64,000 nt of DNA. It comes from an uncultured Flavobacteriales bacterium (GTDB lineage: Bacteria; Bacteroidota; Bacteroidia; CAIKAF01). The first letter of the stretch is position 1; every line of letters starts with the position of its first letter. Location: contig CAIKAF010000015.1 in the NCBI GenBank assembly GCA_903825395.1, positions 62,001 through 126,000 on the forward strand, given 5' to 3'. Below are positions 47,792 through 57,191 of this stretch, piece after piece. The translations under genes and the position numbers were made by a program. The notes below the pieces were generated by a model. The model saw nothing but the letters and a program-made list of their open reading frames with translations. It was not told the origin of the DNA and made no database searches.

Positions 47792-49134
47792 AAACAGCCT
47801 ACCTGATTCGCGTATCAAAACTGGCATTTCCAATTTTTGCCGGCCTACTTTCCAACACCTTAGTTGGGGTAGCTGATACGGCCTTTTTAGGTCAAGTAGG
47901 AGCTCATGAGCAAAGTGCCGGGGGCTATGCATCACTGTTTTATTTGGTGGCCTTCATTGTAGCTTATGGTTTATCCATTGGACTTCAGATTCGAATTGCT
48001 CAAGCCTTTGGAGCCAAAAAATACAGCGAAATTCCCCAGTACTTTTTAATTGGACTGCTGGGGGTTTTTGTGTACAGCTTGATATTTTGTGCCTTGATTT
48101 TTGGATTGGGGAAAATCGTGTTGGGCATGATGCTATCTGATCCGGAACTGCTTCAGCAAACCATGGCCTATTTGCAGGTTCGCGTTTGGGGTAGTTTGTG
48201 GCATTTCCCCATGCTTAGTTTTTACGCATTGCTGGTAGGAACCGAGAATTCAAAGCCCATTGGTATCATTTATATGGCAGCGGCGGCCCTAAATGTGGTT
48301 TTCGATTACGGATTTATTTTTGGAAATCTTGGCTTCCCTGCTTTGGGTCTTCAGGGGGCGGCCTTAGCTACAATTCTTGCTGAATTGATTGCGTTTTTCA
48401 TGTTTATTTGGGTGGCATTCCGACAGAAAACCACCTTTTTTCATTTGAACATTCCACCATTTGCTCGCCTGCGCGAATTGGGTTTAGCCTTGGCGCATAC
48501 ATCCATACCCCTAATTTTACAGAATGTAGTTTCTATGGTTTCCTGGTTCGCGTTTTTTACCATGGTAGAAAAAACCGGACTGCTTTATTTTCAGTGGAGC
48601 GTAATATTAAGGAGCATTTATGGGCCTTTTATGATGGTGGGGTTGGGAATTGGAGCAGCGACCAATTCCTTAACCGGGCAATTTTGGGGAGAAGGAAACC
48701 GGGGAGAAATTTGGCCCTTATTGAAATCGGCTGCCCTATTGGCTGCGCTTAGTTCCATAGTCGTTGGTTCGGCCCTATTTATTTTGGAGCAGCCCATAGC
48801 CTTACTATTTACCTCCGATCCTGAATTGCTAAGCTTAGCTCCCATAACTTTTCCAGTTCTGTTTCTTGGTTTGGTTATGTTCTCTGTTTGCCAAACCTTT
48901 TTCAATGGACTTTCAGGAATGGGTCGTACCCGCGAAGCCCTTGGCATTGAACTGGTCGCAGTTTCTGTATATTTGATATATACCATGGCTGTAATAGCGT
49001 ACATCATTCCCCCCCGCATTGATTTAATCTGGATGGCCGAAGGTGTGTATATGTTGGCCTTGGGAGCTGGCTCCTTGTGGTTTTTAGTTCATTGGCTTAA
49101 ACCTTATGCGCTCTCGAAAAAGACCATTTCCTAA
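47788..49134 (+). CDS. MATE family efflux transporter
   Basis: ISKLAFPIFAGLLSNTLVGVADTAFLGQVG; 12-TM hydrophobicity; TTG start overlaps the preceding stop. Confidence 0.9.
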   Translation: MKTAYLIRVSKLAFPIFAGLLSNTLVGVADTAFLGQVGAHEQSAGGYASLFYLVAFIVAYGLSIGLQIRIAQAFGAKKYSEIPQYFLIGLLGVFVYSLIFCALIFGLGKIVLGMMLSDPELLQQTMAYLQVRVWGSLWHFPMLSFYALLVGTENSKPIGIIYMAAAALNVVFDYGFIFGNLGFPALGLQGAALATILAELIAFFMFIWVAFRQKTTFFHLNIPPFARLRELGLALAHTSIPLILQNVVSMVSWFAFFTMVEKTGLLYFQWSVILRSIYGPFMMVGLGIGAATNSLTGQFWGEGNRGEIWPLLKSAALLAALSSIVVGSALFILEQPIALLFTSDPELLSLAPITFPVLFLGLVMFSVCQTFFNGLSGMGRTREALGIELVAVSVYLIYTMAVIAYIIPPRIDLIWMAEGVYMLALGAGSLWFLVHWLKPYALSKKTIS

Positions 49135-50338
49135 GTTTAAATGCTTTTGGATTTTGGCCTGTGTGGCCTGTGCAACTTTTGGTAGGGCTCAAGATTTCAT
49201 TCACTTGCGAACGGGTGAAGTGCTGCAGGTTCAAATTTTAGGTATCACAAAGGAAGCCATTACCTTCCGCCACCCCAATGTTCCGGCCGATTCCATCAGC
49301 GCCTTACCCATTGTTGCCGTTGTTAAGGCCAACTATTCCAATGGACTTGAACAGCATTTCATCCTTCCCACAGCCATGAAAACAACGGAAGGAATAACTG
49401 GAGCAGCATCCATTAAAGAGGGTATGGTACTGGATACCGTTCGGTTTAGAAACGGAAAAATTGAAATGGGTAAGGTGATTGCTCGTCGGCGTTTCTCCAT
49501 TGATTTTGCTCAAAAACTGGGGGCTAGGGCCCAACCTTTACCTATCTCATCGATACACAGCATTCGGTATTCAGGGCAAATAATTGAACAAATCAATCCC
49601 ATGTATTCGCAGGGGAATCCATTTCTTTTAGGGACCGATTTTGATTATTTGGCGCCTCATTATTTTGCCATTTTTGCTGGTTTAAATCTGCCTGTCGGAT
49701 CCTATGCTGGTAATTCCAATCAAAGCAGCGGGTCGGGGTTTGCCCTGGCCGGAATGTCCTTGGGTCTTTCATCATATATTCGGATTTACAACGGTTGGGG
49801 CATTTGCATTCAAGCCCAACGCAGTTTAAACCCGTATGACAATGGAGGGCAGCGTCAGGAGTTAGCTGACAATTTAGAGGCGCAGGGGTTTACTGAATTG
49901 GGCTTGGTTCAGCAGAGCGATTGGCGGCACCATGCTATCGTGGCAGGTCTTTCCTATTTCATACAGAAGCACCGTTGGATGGGTAATTTCAATCTGGCTG
50001 TGGGAGCCTTGTTCAGCTCGACTCCCATCAATCAAATTCGGGGGAATTGGTTAGGGAGTCCGGTGGAATTGGCTTTTCAGCGCCAAAGTCGACCTGTGCC
50101 TGTGGTAATGGTTTCGATGGAAGCCCGGTATTTTTTGAACCGTTGGATTCAGTTGTTGGCCCTTGCTCAATTTTCGGGAGCAGATATGGCTTTAGGCACC
50201 ACCAATGAATGGGTGGCATCGGGAGGTACAGTGAATCTACCCCTAACCCAAGCACTAAGTTCTGAACCATCGAGTCAATCCTTCAATCAACTTACCTTGC
50301 AGCTTGGCCTTGGTATCACACTACCTTGGTTGAAGTAA
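49106..50338 (+). CDS. Hypothetical outer membrane protein
   Basis: Signal-peptide-like N-terminus, alternating C-terminal strands (LTLQLGLGITLPWLK). Confidence 0.6.
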   Translation: MRSRKRPFPKFKCFWILACVACATFGRAQDFIHLRTGEVLQVQILGITKEAITFRHPNVPADSISALPIVAVVKANYSNGLEQHFILPTAMKTTEGITGAASIKEGMVLDTVRFRNGKIEMGKVIARRRFSIDFAQKLGARAQPLPISSIHSIRYSGQIIEQINPMYSQGNPFLLGTDFDYLAPHYFAIFAGLNLPVGSYAGNSNQSSGSGFALAGMSLGLSSYIRIYNGWGICIQAQRSLNPYDNGGQRQELADNLEAQGFTELGLVQQSDWRHHAIVAGLSYFIQKHRWMGNFNLAVGALFSSTPINQIRGNWLGSPVELAFQRQSRPVPVVMVSMEARYFLNRWIQLLALAQFSGADMALGTTNEWVASGGTVNLPLTQALSSEPSSQSFNQLTLQLGLGITLPWLK

Positions 50339-50458
50339 TTCAACATTTTAGAAGGGGGTTGGGGATTCACCTCCTATTCAGGAGTAGGATTTAACTTTTT
50401 TTCAATTAAAAGTAGGGAGAAGGTTAGTCCACAAATTAGTTTTACCTACAATTAATTT

Positions 50459-50466
50459 TACCTTTG
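50459..50466 (+). promoter_or_regulatory. Candidate -7 element TACCTTTG upstream of the YceI gene
   Basis: TACCTTTG 18 nt upstream of the ATG at 50484. Confidence 0.45.
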
Positions 50467-50483
50467 TCTCAAAATTAAAACAC

Positions 50484-51164
50484 ATGAACAAAATCCATTC
50501 TTTATCAATCGTAGTTTTATTGGCTACTGGTCTTTTTGCTTGCGGATCGGGCGCAAACTCTGCTGATGCCGTTGGCGCTGCTGAGGGAGATTCTTCTGCG
50601 GTGGTGTATAACGTAGATGCAGCTGCCACCAAATTGGGTTGGACTGGTTCCAAGCTGGTTGGAGGTGCTCACTCCGGTTTTATTTCTGTGACCGACGGTT
50701 CAATTGAAGTATTGAACGACGCAATTGTAGCCGGTTCATTCAACATTGACATGAAAAGCATCAGCAATACAGATTTAACAGATCAAGAGTTGAATGGCAA
50801 ATTGGTTGGGCATTTGATGGCTCCTGATTTCTTCAATGTAGATTCGTTTCCTAGCAGCACCTTTGTTATTTCGAGTGTAGCTGCTGCTGCCGATACAATG
50901 GGCAACACGCACAGCATTTCTGGAGACCTTACCATTAAAGGTCAAACCAGAAACATCACCTTCCCTGCCAAAGTGAGTGTTAGCAATGGATTGTTGAATT
51001 TGATGGCTGCCTTTTCGATTAACCGTACGGATTGGGGTATCAAATACGGCAGTGGTTCATTCTTTAAAAATTTGGGAGACAATGTTATTAACGACAACAT
51101 TGATTTCAATTTGAATTTATCTGCCAAGGCACCTGCGGAAGCTCCTGTAGCCGACGCGAAATAA
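50484..51164 (+). CDS. YceI family lipoprotein
   Basis: Lipobox ATGLFACGS; YNVDAAATKLGWTGSKLVGGAHSGFISVTDGSIE, GDLTIKGQTRNITFPAKV. Confidence 0.9.
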   Translation: MNKIHSLSIVVLLATGLFACGSGANSADAVGAAEGDSSAVVYNVDAAATKLGWTGSKLVGGAHSGFISVTDGSIEVLNDAIVAGSFNIDMKSISNTDLTDQELNGKLVGHLMAPDFFNVDSFPSSTFVISSVAAAADTMGNTHSISGDLTIKGQTRNITFPAKVSVSNGLLNLMAAFSINRTDWGIKYGSGSFFKNLGDNVINDNIDFNLNLSAKAPAEAPVADAK

Positions 51165-51185
51165 GGATTGTTTTCGAAAAAATTG

Positions 51186-51219
51186 AAAGGGGTTGCCGAA
51201 AGGTAACCCCTTTTTTTTT
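51186..51219 (+). terminator. Intrinsic terminator 1 downstream of the YceI gene
   Basis: GGGGTTGCC-GAAA-GGTAACCCC stem-loop followed by T9. Confidence 0.85.
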
Positions 51220-51285
51220 CGGTTGGTCTAACTTACTTTCCTGTCAAAAGCCAAGCACAATTGAGAAATGGAACTTAGCATAATG

Positions 51286-51316
51286 AAAGGGGTTGCCGAA
51301 AGGCAACCCCTTTTTT
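51286..51316 (+). terminator. Intrinsic terminator 2 (duplicate of terminator 1)
   Basis: GGGGTTGCC-GAAA-GGCAACCCC stem-loop followed by T6, exactly 100 nt after terminator 1. Confidence 0.8.
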
Positions 51317-51485
51317 CGGTTGGTCAAACCGACTTTCCTCCCAAAGACCAGGCACATCCGAGAAATTGAATTTATGACCCAGAATTCAACACTGCCCTAC
51401 CCGGATGTGCATGGAAATTGGAAAAAGGGAAGAAGGCCCCGCGCATCCCGCAACGGGGCACTTCTTTAGTCCCCCACCCTCTAAC

Positions 51486-51893
51486 CTACTTTTTCATGTT
51501 TTTAGGCTCTTCGGTGCTCCCAACCAAATCGGCCTCGGCGGGCATGACCTGAGCCTTTTTATTGGTCAGCAATACTTCCCGAGCCAAGATATCGGTAAAC
51601 CAGCGGTTTTCTCCTTGAGCGTCGGTATAATTGGAATAGCGGAGTTGTCCTTCAATGGCAACGGCATCGCCCTTTTTAATTTTCAGCTTTTGACCGACAA
51701 TTTCGGCTACTTTTCCAAACATCACGATGTTGTGCCATTGCACATTTTCTTTTGTTTCTCCTTCCGCCGAGGTGTACACGTCTGATGTCGCCATGCGAAA
51801 TTTCACCATGTGGGTACCGTTGTCCAATTGTTTAACTTCAGGATCCATTCCCAGATTTCCGATGAGTCGAACTGAATTTTTAATGTTGTTCAT
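51486..51893 (-). CDS. ssb: Single-stranded DNA-binding protein
   Basis: NSVRLIGNLGMDPEVKQLDNGTHMVKFRMATSDVY, NVQWHNIVMFGKVAEIV, GDAVAIEGQLRYSNYTDAQGENRWFTDILA. Confidence 0.93.
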   Translation of the reverse strand: MNNIKNSVRLIGNLGMDPEVKQLDNGTHMVKFRMATSDVYTSAEGETKENVQWHNIVMFGKVAEIVGQKLKIKKGDAVAIEGQLRYSNYTDAQGENRWFTDILAREVLLTNKKAQVMPAEADLVGSTEEPKNMKK

Positions 51894-52090
51894 ATGTCAA
51901 ATTGTTTACACTACAAAGGTGAGTCCGAGGGAATAAATTATTCGTTTGGCACACGTTTAACAAACGTTTACCCAACGGATATTTTTCAAAACCTTTGAAT
52001 TCCAAAACGTTCCAAAAAGGGGTAAAAAAAATCAAGTGAAGAACAGTGAAGGCAAGGGCCAACATTTCAGAAAAAAAAATCAGATTTCCC

Positions 52091-52121
52091 TTGCACTTAT
52101 CTAATTTTTTTAATAAATTTG
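52091..52121 (+). promoter_or_regulatory. Candidate promoter for a short transcript
   Basis: TTG (52091-52093), N20, TAAATTTG (52114-52121). Confidence 0.4.
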
Positions 52122-52127
52122 AATTCC

Positions 52128-52193
52128 CTAACTATTTGCATACCCGCAAATTCCCAATGAAACCGAAGGTTGCCACCTTCGGTTTCTTTTTTT
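52128..52193 (+). ncRNA. Candidate ~65-nt small RNA
   Basis: Bounded by the promoter-like TTG-N20-TAAATTTG and a strong terminator; contains TTTGC-ATACCC-GCAAA plus the terminator hairpin. No ORF of note. Confidence 0.3.
52159..52193 (+). terminator. Intrinsic terminator
   Basis: GAAACCGAAGGT-TGCC-ACCTTCGGTTTC perfect stem followed by T7. Confidence 0.75.
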
Positions 52194-52403
52194 ACTGGGT
52201 TTTGAATTGGAAACCATAGATATACCTTGCTTTTCCTGGCGGTGCTAATCCTGAATCTGTATCCTTTTCACCTTGAAGAAGGTAAGAATTACCACCCGAT
52301 TCATAATCCATTCCCGGTTGCCGACACTTTAGGAAATCAGCCTTGCATGGCATCGGCAGGTTCATTCCCCGCTCTGGTTTATTGAAACGGCGATTCATTC
52401 GAC

Positions 52404-52551
52404 GAGGCCCGCGGCAGGGATTGAACAGGGTTGCCCGCAAATAGGGCGGCGGCTGGCGCTGCGCGGTGAGGAGGCGACTTTAGGAGCCACCGCAGCCCGC
52501 TTGCGCCCCGCCCGGCCTATGCGGACTACCCGTGAAAGCCCGCAGCCGCCC
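52404..52551 (+). repeat. Dispersed ~150-bp structured GC-rich element, copy 5
   Basis: Same conserved blocks; stems GGGCGG (52444-52449)/CCGCCC (52508-52513), GGCGC/GCGCC and GCGGTG (52463-52468)/CACCGC (52488-52493). Confidence 0.88.
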
Positions 52552-52610
52552 AAATATCAACCATTTTCCTCCTTTCCAAATTGATTTTTTAGTAGGTTTG
52601 AACTGTGCGC

Positions 52611-54458
52611 ATGCTGGATTTTTTAAAATCGATTCGGATTGCTTTTGCTCTCCTGTTCGTGCTGCTGAGCGGCCCGGCAACTGGACGCTGCCAAAGCTCG
52701 GTGGCTACACTCAGCACCGATGTCTTTTTTTGGAACATTGAACTTGCTATTGAAGCCGATAGCGGATACCTTATTGGAAAGGTTGAAACGCATTTTTATG
52801 CCACAGAACCCGAGGCCTTTCTTGCGTTCGATTTATCCAATGCCCTTACCACCGACAGTGTGCTGTTGAATGGCAATTCCGTTTCATTTGCGCATTTGCC
52901 GGGAAATGAGCTGCGCATTTTTGCTGCTCTGACGGCAGGAAACAGCTATACAGCCACCATATATTATAGAGGAACTCCCGTTCAGGGTGCCGGATTGGGT
53001 GGATTTTATGCCGGAAAACGGCAAGGAATACCCGAAGTATGGACCCTGTCGCAACCTTTTGCAGCCTCAGATTGGTGGCCCACAAAAAATACGCTGAGCG
53101 ATAAAGCCGATTCGCTGCGCATGGAATTTCATTGCGATTCTGCGTTGAGGGTGGCTGCGCCCGGAACCTTGCAGCATTCCAGTCCGGGCTACGCCGTTTG
53201 GATGCACTCCTACCCCATTCCGGCTTACCTCGTTGCCTTTTCATTAACCAATTACGATACTTTATCGTTGCATGTTCGGGCCTGTACCGACTCCATTCCC
53301 TTCGCGGCTTATACCTTTCCGGAAGGGAGTCAGCCCCCTCAACTTCAGGCGAAAGCGGTTCAAGCCGGACTCGATTTGTATTGCGATTGGCTGGGGCCTT
53401 ACCCCTACGCCAACGAAAAATACGGACATGCTCAATTTTCAAGGGGCGGTGGCATGGAGCATCCTACCTTTAGTTTTATGGGTGGGTTTGGATTGGAACT
53501 GACCTTGCATGAATTGGTGCATCAGTGGGTGGGAAATATGGTGACTTGCGGCAGCTGGGCGCACATTTGGTTGAATGAAGGGTTTGCTACCTATTTGTCG
53601 GGAATGGGCATTGAGCAAATTCAGCCCGAGCAATGGTTGAATTGGAAACAAAGCCAACGGCAAGCCGTTTGGTCGGCTCCACAAGAGGGCGCCGTTTTTG
53701 TTCGCGATTCGTTGGTAGTTCAGCGTATTTTTTCCTCTAGGTTGTCCTACAAAAAGGCAGCTCTGGTGCTCCACCAATTGCGCCTTTGGCTGGGCGATTC
53801 GGTGTTTAAAGCCGGCCTAAAGCAATATTTGAACAGTCCGGAATTGAAATGGGGTTTTGCTCGAACCGAAGATTTTCAAAGGGCTATGGAAGCGGCGAGT
53901 GGGAAACCACTGCAGGACTTTTTTAATGGATGGATATATGCGGAGGGGGTTCCGGAACTGCAGATTCAGGTGCAGGTCAGTTCGGCTCAAAGCGTTGCCA
54001 TTCATATAGAACAGCTGAGCAATCAGGCAGATGAAAGGGCAACCCCCAGCTGGGTTTCGCTCTCATTCAGGGGCATTGGCAAGGAGCAGCGCCTAGAATT
54101 CATGCTCAATTCAACGGTGTTTGACACCCTGATTGATTGCTCCTTTTTACCCTTGGAATGCAGGTTAGATCCAGAAGCCAACATGTTGGCATTGGCCGAG
54201 TTGAGCTTTAAGCCTTTGGAATTGCCGGGGGGAATTTTGTTTCCCAATCCTGGAATTGAGCCTGTTTTGGTTTGCCAGGAGGCCCCGGAATCCATTCGGC
54301 TGTTCGATGCCGGTGGCCGATTTGTAAAGGCCCTACACGGCTTTTCATGCGGGCAACCGCTGTCGTTTGGATTGAATCTAGACCCGGGAATCTATTGGAT
54401 TGAATGCAAGGTAAATGGGGTTGAGTTTAGGTATAAATTTGTGCGAGCGCAACATTAA
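52611..54458 (+). CDS. M1 family metallopeptidase with C-terminal T9SS-type sorting domain
   Basis: GGMEHPTFSFMGGFGLELTLHELVHQWVGNMVTCGSWAHIWLNEGFATYLSG (HEXXH-x18-E); C-terminal FPNPGIEPV...IRLFDAGGRFV...LDPGIYWIE. Confidence 0.9.
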   Translation: MLDFLKSIRIAFALLFVLLSGPATGRCQSSVATLSTDVFFWNIELAIEADSGYLIGKVETHFYATEPEAFLAFDLSNALTTDSVLLNGNSVSFAHLPGNELRIFAALTAGNSYTATIYYRGTPVQGAGLGGFYAGKRQGIPEVWTLSQPFAASDWWPTKNTLSDKADSLRMEFHCDSALRVAAPGTLQHSSPGYAVWMHSYPIPAYLVAFSLTNYDTLSLHVRACTDSIPFAAYTFPEGSQPPQLQAKAVQAGLDLYCDWLGPYPYANEKYGHAQFSRGGGMEHPTFSFMGGFGLELTLHELVHQWVGNMVTCGSWAHIWLNEGFATYLSGMGIEQIQPEQWLNWKQSQRQAVWSAPQEGAVFVRDSLVVQRIFSSRLSYKKAALVLHQLRLWLGDSVFKAGLKQYLNSPELKWGFARTEDFQRAMEAASGKPLQDFFNGWIYAEGVPELQIQVQVSSAQSVAIHIEQLSNQADERATPSWVSLSFRGIGKEQRLEFMLNSTVFDTLIDCSFLPLECRLDPEANMLALAELSFKPLELPGGILFPNPGIEPVLVCQEAPESIRLFDAGGRFVKALHGFSCGQPLSFGLNLDPGIYWIECKVNGVEFRYKFVRAQH

Positions 54459-54508
54459 TGCCCATTTCTCTGTCTATTTGCCAGATTGCCTTACCTTTAT
54501 ATTTTTAA

Positions 54509-57088
54509 TTGACTGTGAACAGCATTTTACGCTTTTGTGTTATCGGGTTGATGTTGGTAGGACAACTGTGGGGGCAAACCACTGTTTTTTCGACCAATTG
54601 CGATGTTTTGGGCGGTTGGACAAACACCGGGCGGCGCTATCCTTCAAACCAGACGGGCTATAATTTTCAAGCCGTGGTTCCGGTGGTTCCGCTGAACGAC
54701 CATACTCCAGGGCCGGGCGGTGGCGTGTTTTACACCGAAGGCAATAACTTTTATCAGCAGGCAGGTTCTCAGCATTATATTTTATATCAGTTGGAATCTC
54801 CTTCCATCAATTTGACCGGATACAACGATACCCGGCTTGAATTTTTCATGCAATTGCGTTCAGAAACAGGAAACTGGGATGGGGGATATATTGAATGGAG
54901 TACCAATGGTGGAGCCAGTTGGATTTTACTGAACCAGGAGATTTGTCCCAATATGTCGTACGACGGGAACATGAGCCTAAACCCTTCTTCTACGCCCTAT
55001 TATTTTTTGACGCATCCGGCCTGGTTTAATTTCCGAACGGTTTGGACTCGGGTGCTGGTCAATGTTTCTGCCTACGATAATTTGCCCAACTGTAAGGTGC
55101 GGTTTACCTTTCACAGCGATGAAGCTGCGAACGACCGAGGCTGGGCCATTGACGACATCGCAGTGGTTAGCGTTGCTCGCATTGAAGTGCATGGAAATGG
55201 CATTAATATACCTCCGGTGGTCAATGTACCGAACGTTGCAGACAATACCGATTTTGGGCAGACCAGCATTGGCAATCCCATTATTAAAACGTTTTGGATC
55301 GTAAATCCCGGAGAAAGTCCGCTGACCTTGACAGGAACTCCTCCCGTCACCGTCACCGGGAATGGATTTTCCGTGGTATCGCAACCTTCACCTACTGTCG
55401 TACCAGCCGGAGATTCGGTATCCTTTCAGCTGCAGTTTAATCCGACTCAATTTGGATTGGTTAATGGTCAGGTGTTTATTGCGCATTCTGATTCCTACAG
55501 CGTGTGCAATCCTTTGAATCCCTTTCGTTTCAATATTCGGGGAGATGTTGTAAATACTCCGCCTACCATTCCAAATCCCCCGGCCGATACCTTTGTTTGC
55601 ATCAATTCTGGTGCCATTCAATTTTCTTTTTTAGTTCAGGATTCTGAGCAAGCGGCCGGCACCTTAACCTTGTCGGCCAGCAGCAGCAATCCCGCCTTAA
55701 TTCCCCAGGCCAACCTTGTTTTCGGAGGTTCTGGGGCCAATCGAACCTTAACTGCAAGCCCCATTGCCGGGCAAACCGGGACAACCACCATTACAGTAAC
55801 GGTGAACGACAATCAGCAAGCCAACAACACCAGCACCTACACCTTTACCATTACCGTTGGAGACCCATTGCCCCCCGTGGCGGTGTGTCAAAATGCGACT
55901 GTGAATTTAAACAGCAGCAACCAAGCCGTTTTAACCACGCAAATGATTGATGCAGGCAGCACGGACAATTGCGGAATTCAATCATTGGCGCTGAACATTT
56001 ACAACCTAGATTGCAGTCATGTGCCTCAAACGCCTATTGTTTTAACGGCTACTGATTTTCTGGGTCAAACCCACAGCTGTACGGCTACCGTAACGGTTAT
56101 TCCGGTGCCCATGAGCCATAGTGTTAGTACCTCGGGCTTCCCTTCCGGGCACGAAATCAGCTGCGCTGGAGCCAGCGATGGATTCATACAAATTCAAAGC
56201 ACGGGCGGTTGTCCTCCCTACCAGTACAATTGGATTCAAGTTCCAGGAAATTCCGGAGCTTCAGCCAACGGTTTAGCGGCTGGCACCTATTTGATATTGG
56301 TTTCAGATGCAGTGGGGCAAGTGGACAGTTTGGCGGTTACGCTGACGGAGCCTAGTCCATTGGTGGATGCCAGCACCTTTACCCAGCCAAGGTGTGCGGG
56401 CGATGCAAATGGCAGCATAAACCTTCAAGCTCAGGGGGGAAGTCCCGCCTACACGTATTCTGTTGGACCAACGTTGACGTATTTGCCGCCCAGCACAACC
56501 GCCTATTCCATTTTGGACATCAATGGTTGCATGTTGAATGGCAGCATAACCTTGACTGCTCCCAGTGCCATTGAAATCATGGCCGATCCAAAATCCTTTG
56601 CCTTAAATTGCGGGGAATCTGTTGAGCTCAATTTCGGGGTTTCAGGAGGCAATGGAGACTATCGATTTGATTGGAATCCAGCTCAAATTGTTTCCTGTAC
56701 CGATTGTCAAAATCCTATCATTAAACCCACTGACAATACTCAATTGTCGTTGGTGGTGACAGATTCCTTGGGCTGCGAAAGTTCCACTGCCTTTTTGTTT
56801 GAAATTGCTTGTGCCGTGTACGTTCCCAACACCTTTACGCCCAATGGGGATGGATTAAACGATATTTTTTATGTGGTGGCTGGCGGTGCCAAGGATTTTT
56901 CTCTCATCATCCACGACCGTTGGGGCAATCAGGTGTTTGAATCGGACGACCTACAAAAAGGCTGGAACGGCCGAGCTGCCGATGGCAGTCCTTACATGCC
57001 CGGAATTTACGCCTACCAGTTAATACTAACCTTACCTGGAGCGCATAAACAAGAAGAGCGGTATGGTTTTGTATATCTATCTCGGTAG
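54509..57088 (+). CDS. Large secreted protein with gliding-motility-associated (T9SS type B) C-terminal domain
   Basis: C-terminal YVPNTFTPNGDGLNDIFYVVAGGAKDFSLIIHDRWGNQVFES...GWNGRAADGSPYMPGIYAYQL; non-ATG start, TACCTTTA at 54492-54499. Confidence 0.85.
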   Translation: MTVNSILRFCVIGLMLVGQLWGQTTVFSTNCDVLGGWTNTGRRYPSNQTGYNFQAVVPVVPLNDHTPGPGGGVFYTEGNNFYQQAGSQHYILYQLESPSINLTGYNDTRLEFFMQLRSETGNWDGGYIEWSTNGGASWILLNQEICPNMSYDGNMSLNPSSTPYYFLTHPAWFNFRTVWTRVLVNVSAYDNLPNCKVRFTFHSDEAANDRGWAIDDIAVVSVARIEVHGNGINIPPVVNVPNVADNTDFGQTSIGNPIIKTFWIVNPGESPLTLTGTPPVTVTGNGFSVVSQPSPTVVPAGDSVSFQLQFNPTQFGLVNGQVFIAHSDSYSVCNPLNPFRFNIRGDVVNTPPTIPNPPADTFVCINSGAIQFSFLVQDSEQAAGTLTLSASSSNPALIPQANLVFGGSGANRTLTASPIAGQTGTTTITVTVNDNQQANNTSTYTFTITVGDPLPPVAVCQNATVNLNSSNQAVLTTQMIDAGSTDNCGIQSLALNIYNLDCSHVPQTPIVLTATDFLGQTHSCTATVTVIPVPMSHSVSTSGFPSGHEISCAGASDGFIQIQSTGGCPPYQYNWIQVPGNSGASANGLAAGTYLILVSDAVGQVDSLAVTLTEPSPLVDASTFTQPRCAGDANGSINLQAQGGSPAYTYSVGPTLTYLPPSTTAYSILDINGCMLNGSITLTAPSAIEIMADPKSFALNCGESVELNFGVSGGNGDYRFDWNPAQIVSCTDCQNPIIKPTDNTQLSLVVTDSLGCESSTAFLFEIACAVYVPNTFTPNGDGLNDIFYVVAGGAKDFSLIIHDRWGNQVFESDDLQKGWNGRAADGSPYMPGIYAYQLILTLPGAHKQEERYGFVYLSR

Positions 57089-57143
57089 ATTTGGCGAAAC
57101 TTACCTGTAGAGTTCCTCTCTCCTTTTTGGTTCTAAATCTACC

Positions 57144-57191
57144 CCGCCTGATTAATGGGCTTTAAACCAGAATTTCAACGCTTACATGGCT
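57144..57191 (-). pseudogene. Duplicated 3' tail of the adjacent outer membrane protein gene
   Basis: CCGCCTGATTAATGGGCTTTAAACCAGAATTTCAACGCTTACATGGCT matches 57620-57667 at 40/48 positions; minus-strand reading SHVSVEILV* versus IHVSVGILF*. Confidence 0.65.

Noticed and set aside
2076-52551. Integron attC sites as an explanation for the five repeats
   Set aside because: Size and folding are superficially similar, but copies are ~10 kb apart among core genes, no integrase or cassette array is visible, and the GTT/AAC order is opposite to RYYYAAC...GTTRRRY.
52846-53442. 198-aa minus ORF antisense to the M1 peptidase, and the 158-aa + ORF 45390-45866 antisense to mvaD
   Set aside because: Arginine/proline-rich shadow ORFs opposite clearly coding genes; no recognisable domain.
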